Source: Wolfiporia cocos
Lineage: Eukaryota; Basidiomycota; Agaricomycetes; Polyporales; Phaeolaceae
DNA length: 64,000 nucleotides
NCBI GenBank assembly: GCA_029448655.1
Contig: JACCLO010000001.1
Span: 2,356,001-2,420,000 of the forward strand
Direction of reading: 5' to 3'
Below the pieces are notes generated by a model. That model was not told the origin of the DNA. It made no database searches and saw only the letters and a list, made by a program, of their open reading frames with translations. Shown piece by piece: positions 10,895 through 21,875 of the stretch. How positions within the stretch are numbered: position 1 is the stretch's first letter; every line of letters starts with the position of its first letter. Made by a program: the position numbers and the translations under genes.

Positions 10895-11505
10895 ATCTCA
10901 CGAGTAAGATAGATGACACCAGGAACTGGCACCTTTATGTAAGCCACAAGCGCCGACATTTGAAGAGTTTATTCCGCCAGCCACAGAAATGTCAGAAGCA
11001 AACTATTTGCTAGGATTGATATCTCTGCTTGCATAGCTCAAGCCCCAGGAAGCAGAATCTCCAGATATGTGCTCAATGTTGAGTTATTTCATTGAAAAGT
11101 GAAGTTGGTCAAAATGCATTTCTCGCCGTGCTGAGCAATCTGGGGCAATCATATTATTTTCAAAGATGGGATTTGGCGGCTTACATAGTATCTAGGTGCT
11201 TTAAGATTGCCTTATTGGTACATCACATGCTGTAACCAGCGCTCAGGTCCAGCGCCTCTAAGCTTATGGAGTGCTGGAGATTTATACTTGCTCCAATTTC
11301 ACTGGTAATGACCACACTACTCAGGAGCAAAACATTGGAAACAGACCACATGGTATGTACTGTAATTTTGAGCTACTCAAAATATGCTATCTCAAATTTT
11401 TCCAGAAATCGTGGCCAGATTTGGCGGCTTAGTAAGCGTCACGTGATGCTTACATAAAGGTGCCTGTTCCTTATTCCTTATGTCGCCTATCTTACGAGCA
11501 TCTCT
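10895..11505. mobile_element. Probable degenerate inverted-repeat element (~610 bp)
   Basis: Sequence at 10,895-10,945 pairs imperfectly with the reverse complement of 11,449-11,505, sharing CGTAAGATAG-type and GGCACCTTTATGTAAG words. Inside, the words GGATTTGGCGGCTTA (11,166) and CAGATTTGGCGGCTTA (11,415) are repeated. There is no open frame of note and no target duplication was resolved. Read as an old, non-autonomous DNA element. Confidence 0.4.
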
Positions 11506-11651
11506 GAAAGATGCAGTGAATAGTGTGATCCGGTGCCTATACTGTGAACTTGTGACCAGCGAAGATATCCAGCCAATTAATACCGCCCTACCGTGACGCT
11601 AGCAGATGACGAGAATGAGCATGATCACCATGCCAAGATCTGCGTCGGCTC

Positions 11652-11658
11652 TATAAAT
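11652..11658 (+). promoter_or_regulatory. TATA-box-like element
   Basis: TATAAAT stands 45 bp before an ATG at 11703. That ATG opens a 47-codon frame with acidic, serine-rich composition (start MSDAQVSPSEV). Whether this is a real gene start is uncertain because no later exon could be assigned with confidence. Confidence 0.3.
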
Positions 11659-11702
11659 TTGCCAACTTGTTGCATGACTCTCGCCTCTTGCGTGTATCTA
11701 TA

Positions 11703-11846
11703 TGTCTGATGCTCAAGTATCCCCGTCTGAAGTGAATATGGAATCGCCTTCTAGCTATGCAGGATGGATTCAAGGTGCTGCGCTCGTCGTCCTTAGTAGT
11801 TCAGCGTCACGTGGGCAAGACACCATCCCCATTATGAAAGCTTGAC
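11703..11846 (+). CDS. Possible first exon of a small unassigned gene
   Basis: The frame starts at ATG 11703, just downstream of a TATA-like box, and runs 47 codons. A possible later exon near 11,930-11,975 ends at a donor-like GTGAGTAAG, but no consistent model or family was found. May be spurious. Confidence 0.2.
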
Positions 11847-11975
11847 GGTACCTCTGGCAATCTGATTTGAAAACCATATGCATGAGCATATCAATATACC
11901 AACTGCCGCCGATCAATCCTACCGCTTTCTCGAAGGAGAAGCCAGACGGTGTGAACAAGAATATCGGTGAGTAAG

Positions 11976-12605
11976 TCGTGCCAGCACGTCAGGCCTTCGG
12001 GCTCTCAGGCAGGCCTCAGGGGCGAGGTTGAGGAGCATCCGACAGCGCCGTTTTCACAGGACCCGCAGATAACAGCGAGCGTTATAGCTCATGCCGCCCA
12101 TGTGAGTGCACAGGCTTTTGCAGGCATGCCACGAGTAAGAGCTGCCTGCGATATGGACGAACCACAGAAGTTGCCTTATTGATCTTCCGAGGGAACGGAG
12201 TTGATGGGATCAATCCTGGCCCTGGCTTGCCGCAGTCGCAGTCTACAACGACCATGCTTGCCACCTAACCCGACGGACCTGAGTCCGACTATCCCCTTCT
12301 GCATCTCGTAAATTCCACTTGCCACAGCGTCTCGTGTCACTCGCCAGACCCGTTCAGAGCTTCGAACGCGCGGTCCCGATGTCTCGTGGAACTCACCAAA
12401 TCGCAGTAGTTGGAGGGATGCAGGAAGAGCAGGAGGTGAGTGCTCGCATGGCACAGAGGTAGAGTGACCAACCGTGACCTTCACGTCCAAAAGTCGAACA
12501 TGCCAGCCGCCTTTGACAAACAAACGGGCGAGGGGCCGCGAGCCAAAACATCCTCCGTCCTATTGGCGGCGGCGTCCTCGTCCTTCTTCGTGCTCGCTGC
12601 CCTAC
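11976..12605. other. Intergenic region upstream of the GH16 gene
   Basis: No domain-bearing frame. The overlapping frames on both strands at 12,080-12,520 have no recognisable motif. Probably the GH16 upstream region. Confidence 0.4.
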
Positions 12606-12612
12606 TTTATAT
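12606..12612 (+). promoter_or_regulatory. TATA-like element of the GH16 gene
   Basis: TTTATAT lies 63 bp upstream of the GH16 start codon at 12675, a usual distance for a fungal TATA box. Confidence 0.4.
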
Positions 12613-12674
12613 CCGCCCCTACATAGCTGCCAGGATCGACTCGCCCTACCGGTCCTTCAGCTATCCGTTCCAGC

Positions 12675-13951
12675 ATGCGTACTGGTGTTGCTATCCTCTC
12701 TCTTGTGTCTGTCCTCATTCCCGCTGCTAGCACCCAGTTCACACTCGCCGACGTGTACGTAGGGAATGATTTCTTCGACGGGTGGTCCTGGCAGACCATC
12801 AACGACCCCACCAACGGCCGCGTCAACTACGTCAGCCAGGGCGTCGCACGGGGCATGAACCTCTCGTATGGTACGTCGCGCGTAGCTCGTACTCGCTTCG
12901 GCCTCGCTCGGCTCACGCAATACAGCGACGGACACGAAGTTCTTCATGCGTGCGGACGACTATAACATCGTCCCGCCCAACACACGGGGGCGGAACAGCG
13001 TCCGGATCTTCTCCAACAAGGCATACGGCGACTCCCTCGCAGTGCTTGACCTTCAGCACATGCCTGAGGGGTGCAGCACATGGCCCGCGTTCTGGTCCCT
13101 CAGCCAAAAAGGGCCATGGCCTGCCGGTGGAGAGATTGACATCATCGAGGGTGAGCCCGCCGAGCTCTTGTCCAGCACCCGCTCATCGAGACGCCAGGCG
13201 TGAACATGGACGCACAGAATCTCATGTCGCTACACACGTCTCCGGGGTGCACGATGCCTCAGCAGCGTCTCGAGACGGGGTGCGTCTTCCTCCCTCCTGC
13301 CGCGCACCGCGCGCTCACACATCCCACCGCATCCCACATCTCCCGCACCACAGAACGGTGACGTCCACGAACTGCGACGCGAATGTGAACTACAACCAGG
13401 GCTGCGGCGTGCAGGGCGCGGCGGGCTCGTTCGGCGTGCCGTTCAACGCGCGCGGCGGCGGCTGGTACGCCATGGCGCGCACGCAGCAGGACGGGATCCG
13501 CGTCTGGTTCTGGCCGCGCGACAGCCCGGACGTGCCGCTCGCCGTGCGCGCGCCCGTGCCCGGCCTCTTCCCGACGATCATGCCCGACCCGACGTGGGGC
13601 GCCCCCGTCGCCGCGTTCCCTATGGGCCCGTACTGCGACTATGCAGCGCATTTTGACGCGCATCAGTTCGTGTTTGACTTGACGTTCTGCGTGAGTGATG
13701 TTTTTGGCGGTGTCAGCATGAGGCTCAGTGTGTGTGTGCAGGGGGACTTGGCAGGGAATGTGTACACGTCGACTGGATGCAGCGGGTCCTGCGTCGATTG
13801 TAAGTACCTGTTATTCTGCTAGGCACGCGACTGACGTCTCCGTGTCGTAGTCGTGAACAACAACCCACAAGCATTCACGAACGCATACTGGGAGGTCAAC
13901 TCGCTACGCATCTACACAGCAGCGGAAACGCCGTACCCACCGATAGTTTGA
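12675..13951 (+). CDS. Secreted GH16 endo-1,3(4)-beta-glucanase (laminarinase type)
   Basis: Six exons give a 332-residue protein: 12675-12870, 12926-13150, 13198-13279, 13354-13690, 13742-13799, 13851-13951; phases agree at every join. The first ~19 residues (MRTGVAILSLVSVLIPAAS) are a signal peptide, so the enzyme should be secreted. The catalytic signature GGEIDIIEG at the end of exon 2 has both GH16 glutamates (nucleophile and acid/base) in the E-x-D-x-x-E pattern. Conserved blocks such as GRNSVRI, STWPAFW, FNARGGGWYAM, HFDAHQ and GSCVDFVNNNP follow the order in Phanerochaete-type laminarinases. Expected role: hydrolysis of beta-1,3- and mixed 1,3/1,4-glucans in fungal wall or plant material. 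Length is normal for the family and no defect is seen. Confidence 0.9.
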
Positions 13952-14287
13952 TGCAGGTACATCGTGCCTGCGCCCACTTACTCTACCTTACGACCTCTCA
14001 CGTAGTGATACGGTAGCATATAAATTACTAGCTGTTCTTCGCCGCGACCTTCGCGACGGACCATCATACACGGCATTGATCACATAGACAATTCTCTACG
14101 ACACAAACTAATCTTCATCGGGTTGACTTGCTGTGCTTTTGGGATGGATGTTGAATGCAATGCCATCATCGTAGACTGTCTTCCAAAGTGCGTGCGAATC
14201 AAAGCACAATGCATGAAGAATTGAGTAAGGAGCAGTATCTGCATGCGATCAGCCAGACACGCGGAATAGGACGATCTACATATACAT
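13952..14287. other. Convergent intergenic region, GH16 / PPR
   Basis: Holds the 3' ends of two convergent genes. No other feature is seen. Confidence 0.5.
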
Positions 14288-16246
14288 CTATTGCGAGGTC
14301 GCCCTCCTGTTGGCATACTCCGCACCGAGGAATTCTTGCCGCTTGAATTTCCTGACCCGATCACCCCTCGACTGGGCCTGTTCATGCGGCCCGTCTCCCT
14401 TCCCCCCCGTATCGATGAACCGCTGGAGGATGTCCGACACCTCATACCCGCACTCAAGCATTTCCTCCACCGCGAGTCGGTACCGCATATCTCCGACCGT
14501 CACGCACTTGTGGATGATCGCCTCGTACACTGACACGGGCGGCACGTGGCCCTGCGCCTTCATCTCCTCGAGGTAGAAGAACGCATCCTCGTACGTCGGC
14601 TCCGTGAGACAGAGCACGATAAGCCGCTCATAGGTGCGCACGTTCGGCGTTACCCCCGCGGCGCGCATCTCCTCGAGGAACTGGTTGCCCAGCGTCCGGT
14701 GCCGCGCAGCGATGCACGCGCCCAGCAGCAGGTTGTACGTTTCCACGTCCGGCTTGACGCCGAGCGATTCCGCCGCCTTGTAGGTGCCAACGGCGCGCTG
14801 GAGATCTTCGAGCGCCACGGATGCCTGCACTACCACGTTCAGCGCGGTCACGTCGACGGTCTTGCCCTCCTCCTTGAGCTCCTCTAGTAAGCCGTAGGCG
14901 TCGTCGACGCTATCCTTGCTTTCTTTGATCGCCAGGAAGATGGGATACGTCGTCTCTGAGGTAGGGGTGATGTCGTAGCTGCGAATCATCTCCAGAATAG
15001 ACAGGGAGTCCTTAATTTTCTTCTGTGCACAGAGAGCTTCGATCATCGGGGCAAGATGGTGTTCCTGCCAAGTGACGCCAATTCGGCCGAGCACCTTGAA
15101 GACATCCAGAGCAAGCGTAGAAAGTCCGCAGCGGCCCGCGGTATGCATCACTTGCATACAGCAGCCTTCATCCGGTGTGATGTTCAGATCGTGTACGACC
15201 TTGTGCCATGTCCGAACGACTCCCTCCTCCTAATCTGCTTGAGACACGAGGAGCTGAGCAAGAATGATACAGGAGAACTCACAAACATCATATCGGAACA
15301 GGAAATCAGCAACTCGATCCACACCTCTTGCTCGAGATGTCGCAGAGACGTCGCCTCGAATGACTCTGCCAAGTCTAGCGCAAGTCGAGGGTGTCCATTC
15401 CGACTTGCTGCTGAGATGACGCGGCTTGCGGTGCTCAGCGTGGGGCTGAGTCCCCGTTCGGTCATCTCTGCGAGATTCTGCAGGGCCAACTCGACGTTGT
15501 CTGAATTTGCGTATCGCAGAATGACCCTCTCGTAGGTCTTTTCGTCTAGCTTGATTCTGTGCTGCTTCATCAAGTCTAGTACCTCCCACATATGGCTCGT
15601 ATCTAGATAGCGGACGGTCTGCAGAAGGAGCCGGCTATGAGCAAGAAGTCGTCGCCCGTGCGGGCCCAAGAGACTTCACCTCACATCAAGTAGATGGTGG
15701 AACATTTGGCGGGTCGGAGTGATTCCCATCGATATCATATCCTCGAAAACGGCACGCGCCTCCAAGTACGAGACAGGACTCTGCGCACACGCCTGCAGAA
15801 TGAGGCTGTAGGTGCTAGCATCCGGAGCGACGCCGTAGTCCTTCATTCTCTTGCAGATATAAAGTGCTACGCGAGTGTTCTCCTTGTGCAGAGCATTGGT
15901 GAGCTCGATGTTGAACCGCGCAACGGGGGTCGTAGCAGGCTGTCCTCGGAAGTTGGCGTCGGGCTGGAACTCGAATGGTCCACGTCGCAAGCTATTCCGG
16001 CTGACTCCCTCTTGCCGGGGAAACTCAATTGGGGGCTTGGGCAGTACCTGTACGGATGCTGCTCGGCGTTGTTGCCGCGGCAGAGATTCTGTACGTTGCA
16101 CACCGAACATTAGCCAAAAGCAGGTTGTGTGCAAAAAAGTGAGACTTGCGGGATACGCTGGATGCTGCGCTGGATGAGTCGGCAACTACGTGCGCAACCC
16201 TACTCCGGGTGGTTTGCAGCGCATTCCGGGACGTCGAGGCCAGCAT
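14288..16246 (-). CDS. Mitochondrial pentatricopeptide-repeat protein
   Basis: Minus-strand gene with exon 1 at 16246-16109, a 61-nt intron, exon 2 from 16047 to 15685, a third exon from about 15,630 to 15,290 ending at a GTGAGT donor, and a long last exon ending at 14288. The start at 16246 is chosen because it opens a Ser/Arg/Ala-rich, acidic-poor N-terminus (MLASTSRNALQTTRSR) typical of a mitochondrial targeting peptide. The body consists of helical ~35-residue PPR units, for instance VETYNLLLGACIAARHR and VRTYERLIVLCL. The likely role is binding of organellar RNA for processing, stability or translation; the RNA target cannot be told. It shares a 223-bp promoter with the divergent Rad21 gene. 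Confidence 0.85.
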
Positions 16247-16469
16247 ACCGCCAGCAGCAGGACTCGGAGGAGGGATCAGGAGCAAAATGCTAGGCTCTGT
16301 CGCGTGCCCGACGCGCCCAACGCGTCTAATGCCATTTAGGGAAAGGTCGGAGCCCGAAATGACTGGGACAGAGTCTGGGCGCGGTCCAACACGGTGCACG
16401 CGCTGCTCCTGGTCTCATCTGCCACAGTCGCGACCGAGCGCGCTTTCTCTTCTTGGATACCCACTCCTC
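16247..16469. promoter_or_regulatory. Bidirectional promoter, PPR gene / Rad21 gene
   Basis: Only 223 bp separate the two divergent start codons, so both upstream regions must overlap. No clear TATA box is seen. Confidence 0.5.
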
Positions 16470-18872
16470 ATGGTGCGTGTATTCTCTGAGTGCGGCTGTG
16501 ACAGCCACTCACGTACAAGCAGTTCTACTCAGAAGCAATATTGTCCCGCCGCGGGCCCCTCGCGAAAGTATGGCTCGCGGCGCACATGGAGCGGAAACTC
16601 TCAAAAACGCAGACCCTACAGACCGACATAGAGCAATCAGTCGGTGAGCGGGCAGTGCTTTCTTGATATACCATATTCTAAATCGTCGCAGATGCTATCA
16701 TGGGTCAGGAAATAGAAGTAATGGCCTTGCGACTCAGTGGCCAGCTCCTTCTCGGTGTTGTTCGGATCTACAGCCGGAAAGCAAAGTATCTGCTAGATGA
16801 CTGTAACGAGGCATTGCTCAAGATCAAGATGGTATATTTGTGCTGCTACTTTTGCTCGATTTCCCTGACACAGCCTCGTAGGCTTTCCGCCCTGGTGTCG
16901 TGGACATGACTGAAGACCAGCTGGCCGTCAATCGTAATGCTATCACACTGCAGGGAAATAACCTGGATCTTGATATCCTGCTGCCGGACATTAACTGGTA
17001 TGCGGTGATGCTCATTGCCCCAGTAGTCTCCCCTAACTCGCCCAATTAGGGATATGGATTTTGAGGAGCGGCCGGTCAAGACGGGTGGCCAACACATCGC
17101 CCGAGCGGCAGATGTGACGCTTGCCAACGCTGATGACTTTACTTTTGATCTCGACGATCCTGGCTATGGCTTTGACCTGGGTCCGTCAGACGGCATTGGC
17201 TCACAAGATTATGAGCTCGGGATCGATTTCGGAGAGGGGCCTGTCAGCACCCGCGACAACGAGTCGCGTATGGAAGAGGACAGCATGAGTATTGAAGTCG
17301 GTCGTGATGCGGCGGCGCCTAGGTCGGCTCGCGAGTCGCTGGATTCCCATCTCATTGGGCGGCAAGCGGCCGGTAAGGACTTAGACTTGCTCTCAATAAG
17401 GAGTCGAGAGGCATCCATGCAACCTTTTGGCATGGACATGGACATGGACTTCGGCCCCGAAGTTGGTGGCATGGATCTTGATCTTGGACTCAGCTTCGAG
17501 CCGATGAACGAGCAGATCCCCACGCCACAGACGCCTCAGCTCACCCCTTCCCGAGCTTGTAAGCAATGCCCATCCCATCACTAGTCTCTGAATCGATCTC
17601 AACGACTTTATAGCATCGCCTCTGACAGAACCTCCTCAAACCCCTCCCCCAGAAGTGGAGCTTACACCGCGAGTTGACCCACAGACAGCCAAGCTGCAGA
17701 AGAAAAAAGAGAAGAAACAAATCATCGATGCTGTCACTGAACTTGCTGATGGTCCCGGTGCGAGGGTAGGACGAGGACGAAATGGCGGACTGGGCACGCA
17801 GATGACGAGGGACGTGAGTGATATTGTCACGGAGAATCACTACCTCCCCCGCTCCGCCGTCGTCATGCGCTTGCTCGACATCCGCGCGGACCCGATCGCG
17901 CACTTCATGCCTACTACAACTGCTCCTGCGGGCACCTTCTTCTGCGCGGCACCCATAGGGCTCGCACCAGAGCTGACAAACCTGTTTATGCGCCCATCAC
18001 AAAGCCTCTCAGCGCCCAAGCGCCGCGGCGACACTGCGGACAAGCCCTCGAGCAAGCGCCCGCGGCTGGACGAGAGTTTGGACGACGAGGTCGAGCAGGC
18101 CCGGCGCGCAAGCATCGCACCGAGTGTTGCGCTCGGAAGCGATGTGCTCGGGCGTGGGAGCATCGCCCCAGACTTTGAGTTCAATGTCGATAATTCAGGC
18201 GCGCAGGAGGACTTCCAGCTACCTGAGTTCGAGATGGCGCCGGGCGACGACAGGGTGTTCGAGCGCGAGCGGTCGAAGAGCGTTGCGCTGTCCGTGTTGA
18301 GTCGCCTTTCGAGTCTTCCGCCGGAGGGCGCGCAGGTTGAGGAGGGAGAGGAGTCGTATGCGGATGCGACGTGCCCGATCGCTGTGTTTGATGACCGTGT
18401 TTCAGCTAGTCAGCAAAGCGCGGAGAGTGCAGCGAGCGATGATAGCAAAGGATACAGCAAGAATACTGTCAAGGCACTGTCTATCATCCGCAAAGAGTTG
18501 CAACCCGTACCGGGAGAACATGCAGAGAAGGTGATGAGCTTCAAGAAGATGTCAGAGAAGGTGTGTGTTTCCATTGATATTAACTTTAGAGTTGTATGCT
18601 GATTGTCGCGCGTCCTTCAGGCGAGCCGGCGGGCGGCGTCATCGTTCTTCTTTGAGTTGCTCGTCCTCGGCACACGGGATTGTGTCAAGTTTTCACAGAG
18701 TGCGCCATTCGAGAATATCGAAGTACAGGCGAAGCCCAAGCTCTGGGAACGTCAACGGCATGGCTCGATGGCACCCTCATCTATGTCGTCTGCCGCCCCT
18801 CCTTCCATGGCTGAACCCCGTCGAGGAGGTTCCGTTGCGTCGTCATCCATCGGCTCCGCGCTTGGCCTATAG
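16470..18872 (+). CDS. rad21: Cohesin kleisin subunit Rad21/Scc1
   Basis: Seven exons give 695 residues: 16470-16472, 16523-16643, 16692-16831, 16882-16997, 17050-17558, 17614-18560, 18621-18872. The first exon contains only the ATG; the second opens directly with [20 protein letters not shown], the canonical kleisin N-terminus that binds the SMC3 neck. The C-terminal exon carries the winged-helix block [19 protein letters not shown] that binds the SMC1 head. The middle is acidic, Ser/Pro-rich and disordered, as expected for the region cleaved by separase. Role: closes the cohesin ring holding sister chromatids together. It is Rad21 rather than Rec8 by overall length and by the close fit of both terminal blocks; a meiotic paralogue cannot be excluded from sequence alone. 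Confidence 0.9.
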
Positions 18873-19297
18873 TTTAGGACCACTGATAGCTCTACTCTTG
18901 CTTCTTGCCTTCTCACATCAGTATGCTGGATCAAAACGCACACGTAGTAAGCTATCCTGCGGCTCATCTAACGAAGTTTGTTGCACACTTTCGCAATGGA
19001 TATTACTCGTTCCCTGATGTGAATATCCTTATTCGTTGCCTCTTGTCGTTGATCTGTAGCGCATGTGGTTGATTTGTTACCGACAATGTATGTAGACATC
19101 TAATGAAGATTGCCCTGGAAACACGAGGTCCAGAATTCTATTCGATGCTCGCTTCATCGACCGCGCTGCCAGATATTTGTTCATGGGTGTCCGGCACATA
19201 TCCCAGTGTCATGGATTCAAAATGAGTGATCGAACTAAGTGGCACATACGGTACAACGGCTCCAACAAACCCCAGGTGCAAGATGTCATAAAAAGTC
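18873..19297. other. Convergent intergenic region, Rad21 / LRR gene
   Basis: Holds the 3' untranslated regions of two convergent genes. Nothing else is seen. Confidence 0.5.
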
Positions 19298-21484
19298 CTA
19301 TCTCGACTGCACTGCAGGCGACCCAATCTGCGTCTGCTGCAGCACCTTCAGCCATCCCTCCCCCATATCCGACCGCAGCGCCTCTATCCGCGCCCTGAAC
19401 GCCTCCGCATCCTTGAACCTGTCCGCCTCGCCACCGCCATCAACCTCCGCAGGGTCGTACATCGACGCCGTCACGCGCGAGCGGCGCGCCGCAGACTTGG
19501 ACATCGTCCCGGACTTGCGCAGGGAGCCTCCGCGTGGGGAGATGGACAGCGACGCGAGCGCGTCGTCCGGCAGCCCACCCGCGCCGTGGCTGAACTCGGT
19601 GCCGTGGCGGCTGTGGCGCGACTTGAGTGCCGGCCGCGCGACGGGGGTCACGAGCGTGGGCACGGCCGGCTGCGGGTCCTGCGCGCTGGAGGGGCCCGCG
19701 CGCGGGGTCGCGGCGCCTTGCGGCGTCTCGGGCTGCTTGTCCGCGCGCCGGGGGCTGAGCGTCCGTTCTGCGCGCGGCGCGTGGGCCTGCGACGCGTCGC
19801 GCGAGGTGCTCGCCTCGCTTGAGGCGCCGTCGAAGTCGACGATGCGCTTGTTCTTCCGCCGCTTGCTCCGCCCGAGCGCTGCGTCCTGCGGCGACGGCGC
19901 GTAAGAGGCGGCGGAGAGGGGCGATATGGGTGTCTCGAGGGGGCTGTTGGAGGGGGAGGAGGCGTCTGTGCGGATGGGACTGCCCACGGCGACGACGGGC
20001 GGGGAGACGGCAATGGAGGGAGGACGTGCGGAGGACATCTGATCTGGGGGCGGAGAAGAGAGATACATCCGCTCGTACATCCCGGGCGGCGTGTCATCGA
20101 GGAGGATATTCTTTCCCTCCTTCAGGAAAAGGTCGAAGCACCGTATTCGGTATCCCTCCTCGATCTCAGTGAGAGGATTGCCCTCAATCCAGATCTGCGA
20201 GATGTTAGGCAAAACCGCTAAACGGCCGACCTCGGCACTCTCCTCTATGAGGTTGTTACGGAGGTCAACGCGCTCCAGCGCCAGGAGGCGTTCCAAGCCA
20301 CATATTGACTCCAGCCGGTTGTGCGAGAGATTAAGGTGAAGAACCTGTCCTAAGATGGTATAGATTCCGAGTACAGAGTCGATCATGTTATCAGAGAGGT
20401 TAAGCGAGATGAGATGGTAAAGTGATGACAATCCAGAGGGTACCGATACGAGGAGGTTGGATGAGAGGTCGAGATGCGTGAGTTTGTTAAGGTACGTCAA
20501 GGGTGTCGTCGGTAGGAAGGTGAGAGCGTTATCGGCTAGGGAAAGATGTCTGAGGAATGCCCACTTGAAAGACGGCATCTCAGTGGGAGTTGATGGCTTC
20601 GAGGTGTCTTCGGCACTCGACGTTGGTGAATCGTCGGACTCGGCCTCAGCATCCTCTGGGACAGTCTCTGGCAGCCTAGTGCTGGAGAACGATGTCTGAC
20701 GCGGCAGGCCCCGAGTACGCCTGGCTCTAGAGTCGCTCGCTAGGCCCTGCCGTCGCACCATATCGTCCAATACTGCACCTATGAAGATATCGGACACGTC
20801 TTCGAGCCCGCTGTTCTTGATTGTCAAGCTGCGCAGACTCTCCGCTAACCTGTCCCACCCCATTAACGTCCTCGGATCGATATCGACACACTGCAATGTC
20901 TGCAGGTTCTTGAACACGTCCATTGGGAGCGCATTCTCGTTGGCTGCCTCATTGGCGAGCTCGGCAATAAGCCGGACTTCCGGAGCATGCAGCTTGAGCG
21001 CGGGCAATTTCGTAAAGCTGCTATAGATATACTTGAGCTCCGTGTCCACGCTTGGGGGCGCAGGCCTGCCCCACCACCCTGTCCCAAGCGAAAGACGTGA
21101 TACTGCAGACAGGGACGAGCGAAACGACGCCAGAGAGAGCGCGTCTGACCGGTCTGAGCTAGGAAAGACGTTGATGTAATTCATCGGGCGCGATGGACTG
21201 TCCACGCGCACGTCGAGCGAACCCACGTCGAAGCCAAGCGCCTCGAGGCGCATCAGGAGATAGAACAAGTGGTGTGCGTCGAATGCGAGGATGACCGGCT
21301 TCACCGCCTGAGGCGCAGCGGTGCTGTCGTAGGTGAACCAGCTGAGGGGGTTCAAGATATTTGATTCCGATGCCGCCTTCGTGCGCCGTCTGCGGACGAG
21401 TGTGGCAGCAGCAAGGCCCGGCTCATGCACCCTGATGTAGTTGGCGATCCGCCTGATGAACTCGTCGCCTTGCTCGTGCTCCAT
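19298..21484 (-). CDS. Leucine-rich-repeat protein, STK11IP/LIP1-like
   Basis: A single uninterrupted 728-codon frame. The N-terminal ~290 residues are non-repetitive and include LSLGTGWWG and a block starting LQTLQCVDIDPRTLMGW; residues ~310-470 hold SDS22-type LRRs (for example LTHLDLSSNLLVSVP, LISLNLSDNMID, VLHLNLSHNRLESICG) and an LRR cap with IWIEGNPL. The last ~230 residues are Ser/Pro/Arg-rich and disordered, with a short helix near the end. The order of N-terminal block plus LRRs resembles LKB1-interacting protein 1 (STK11IP) and its fungal relatives; the assignment is by pattern memory. LRR proteins of this type act as scaffolds. Its promoter is shared with rad23. Confidence 0.7.
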   Translation of the reverse strand: MEHEQGDEFIRRIANYIRVHEPGLAAATLVRRRRTKAASESNILNPLSWFTYDSTAAPQAVKPVILAFDAHHLFYLLMRLEALGFDVGSLDVRVDSPSRPMNYINVFPSSDRSDALSLASFRSSLSAVSRLSLGTGWWGRPAPPSVDTELKYIYSSFTKLPALKLHAPEVRLIAELANEAANENALPMDVFKNLQTLQCVDIDPRTLMGWDRLAESLRSLTIKNSGLEDVSDIFIGAVLDDMVRRQGLASDSRARRTRGLPRQTSFSSTRLPETVPEDAEAESDDSPTSSAEDTSKPSTPTEMPSFKWAFLRHLSLADNALTFLPTTPLTYLNKLTHLDLSSNLLVSVPSGLSSLYHLISLNLSDNMIDSVLGIYTILGQVLHLNLSHNRLESICGLERLLALERVDLRNNLIEESAEVGRLAVLPNISQIWIEGNPLTEIEEGYRIRCFDLFLKEGKNILLDDTPPGMYERMYLSSPPPDQMSSARPPSIAVSPPVVAVGSPIRTDASSPSNSPLETPISPLSAASYAPSPQDAALGRSKRRKNKRIVDFDGASSEASTSRDASQAHAPRAERTLSPRRADKQPETPQGAATPRAGPSSAQDPQPAVPTLVTPVARPALKSRHSRHGTEFSHGAGGLPDDALASLSISPRGGSLRKSGTMSKSAARRSRVTASMYDPAEVDGGGEADRFKDAEAFRARIEALRSDMGEGWLKVLQQTQIGSPAVQSR

Positions 21485-21875
21485 AGTCGTGAAGTGTGGC
21501 CAGGTATATGAGCGGGTATGAGGGCAGGCGTAGCAAGGCGATTGTACGCGAGACCTGAATCGGAGGGGGTCTGTACATGCGTATTAAGCATGCGGGACGG
21601 TGTGGCTTACTGTTCCAGTACTTTGGTGAACCGCCAGCGCGCTAGCTCGGGAATCAAGACACGATTTAGTACAGCCGCAGAGACCGCTTCACAGTCGTCG
21701 GAGTGTCCGTCTGGCCGCCGTCGCGCCAGCAGAGATGGAGGTAGTAAGGAGCACTGGCAAGCACTGGTCCCTTTCCGGACAGTTACCATTGAAGGCATCA
21801 CGTGAAGACGCGTAACCGTTTGTCGTCGCGCCATGGGGCGCTCACCGCTCTCACCCAAAAACCTCGACCATCGCT
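21485..21875. promoter_or_regulatory. Bidirectional promoter, LRR gene / rad23
   Basis: 391 bp between divergent start codons. No gene-like frame is supported inside it. Confidence 0.45.

Noticed and set aside
12782..13822. 346-residue frame over the GH16 gene
   Set aside because: It is an overlapping frame that reads through GH16 introns; the spliced six-exon model contains all family motifs, this one does not.
19239..20172. Plus-strand frames of 221 and 117 residues
   Set aside because: Antisense to the Ser/Pro/Arg-rich tail of the LRR gene; high-GC antisense frames stay open by composition.
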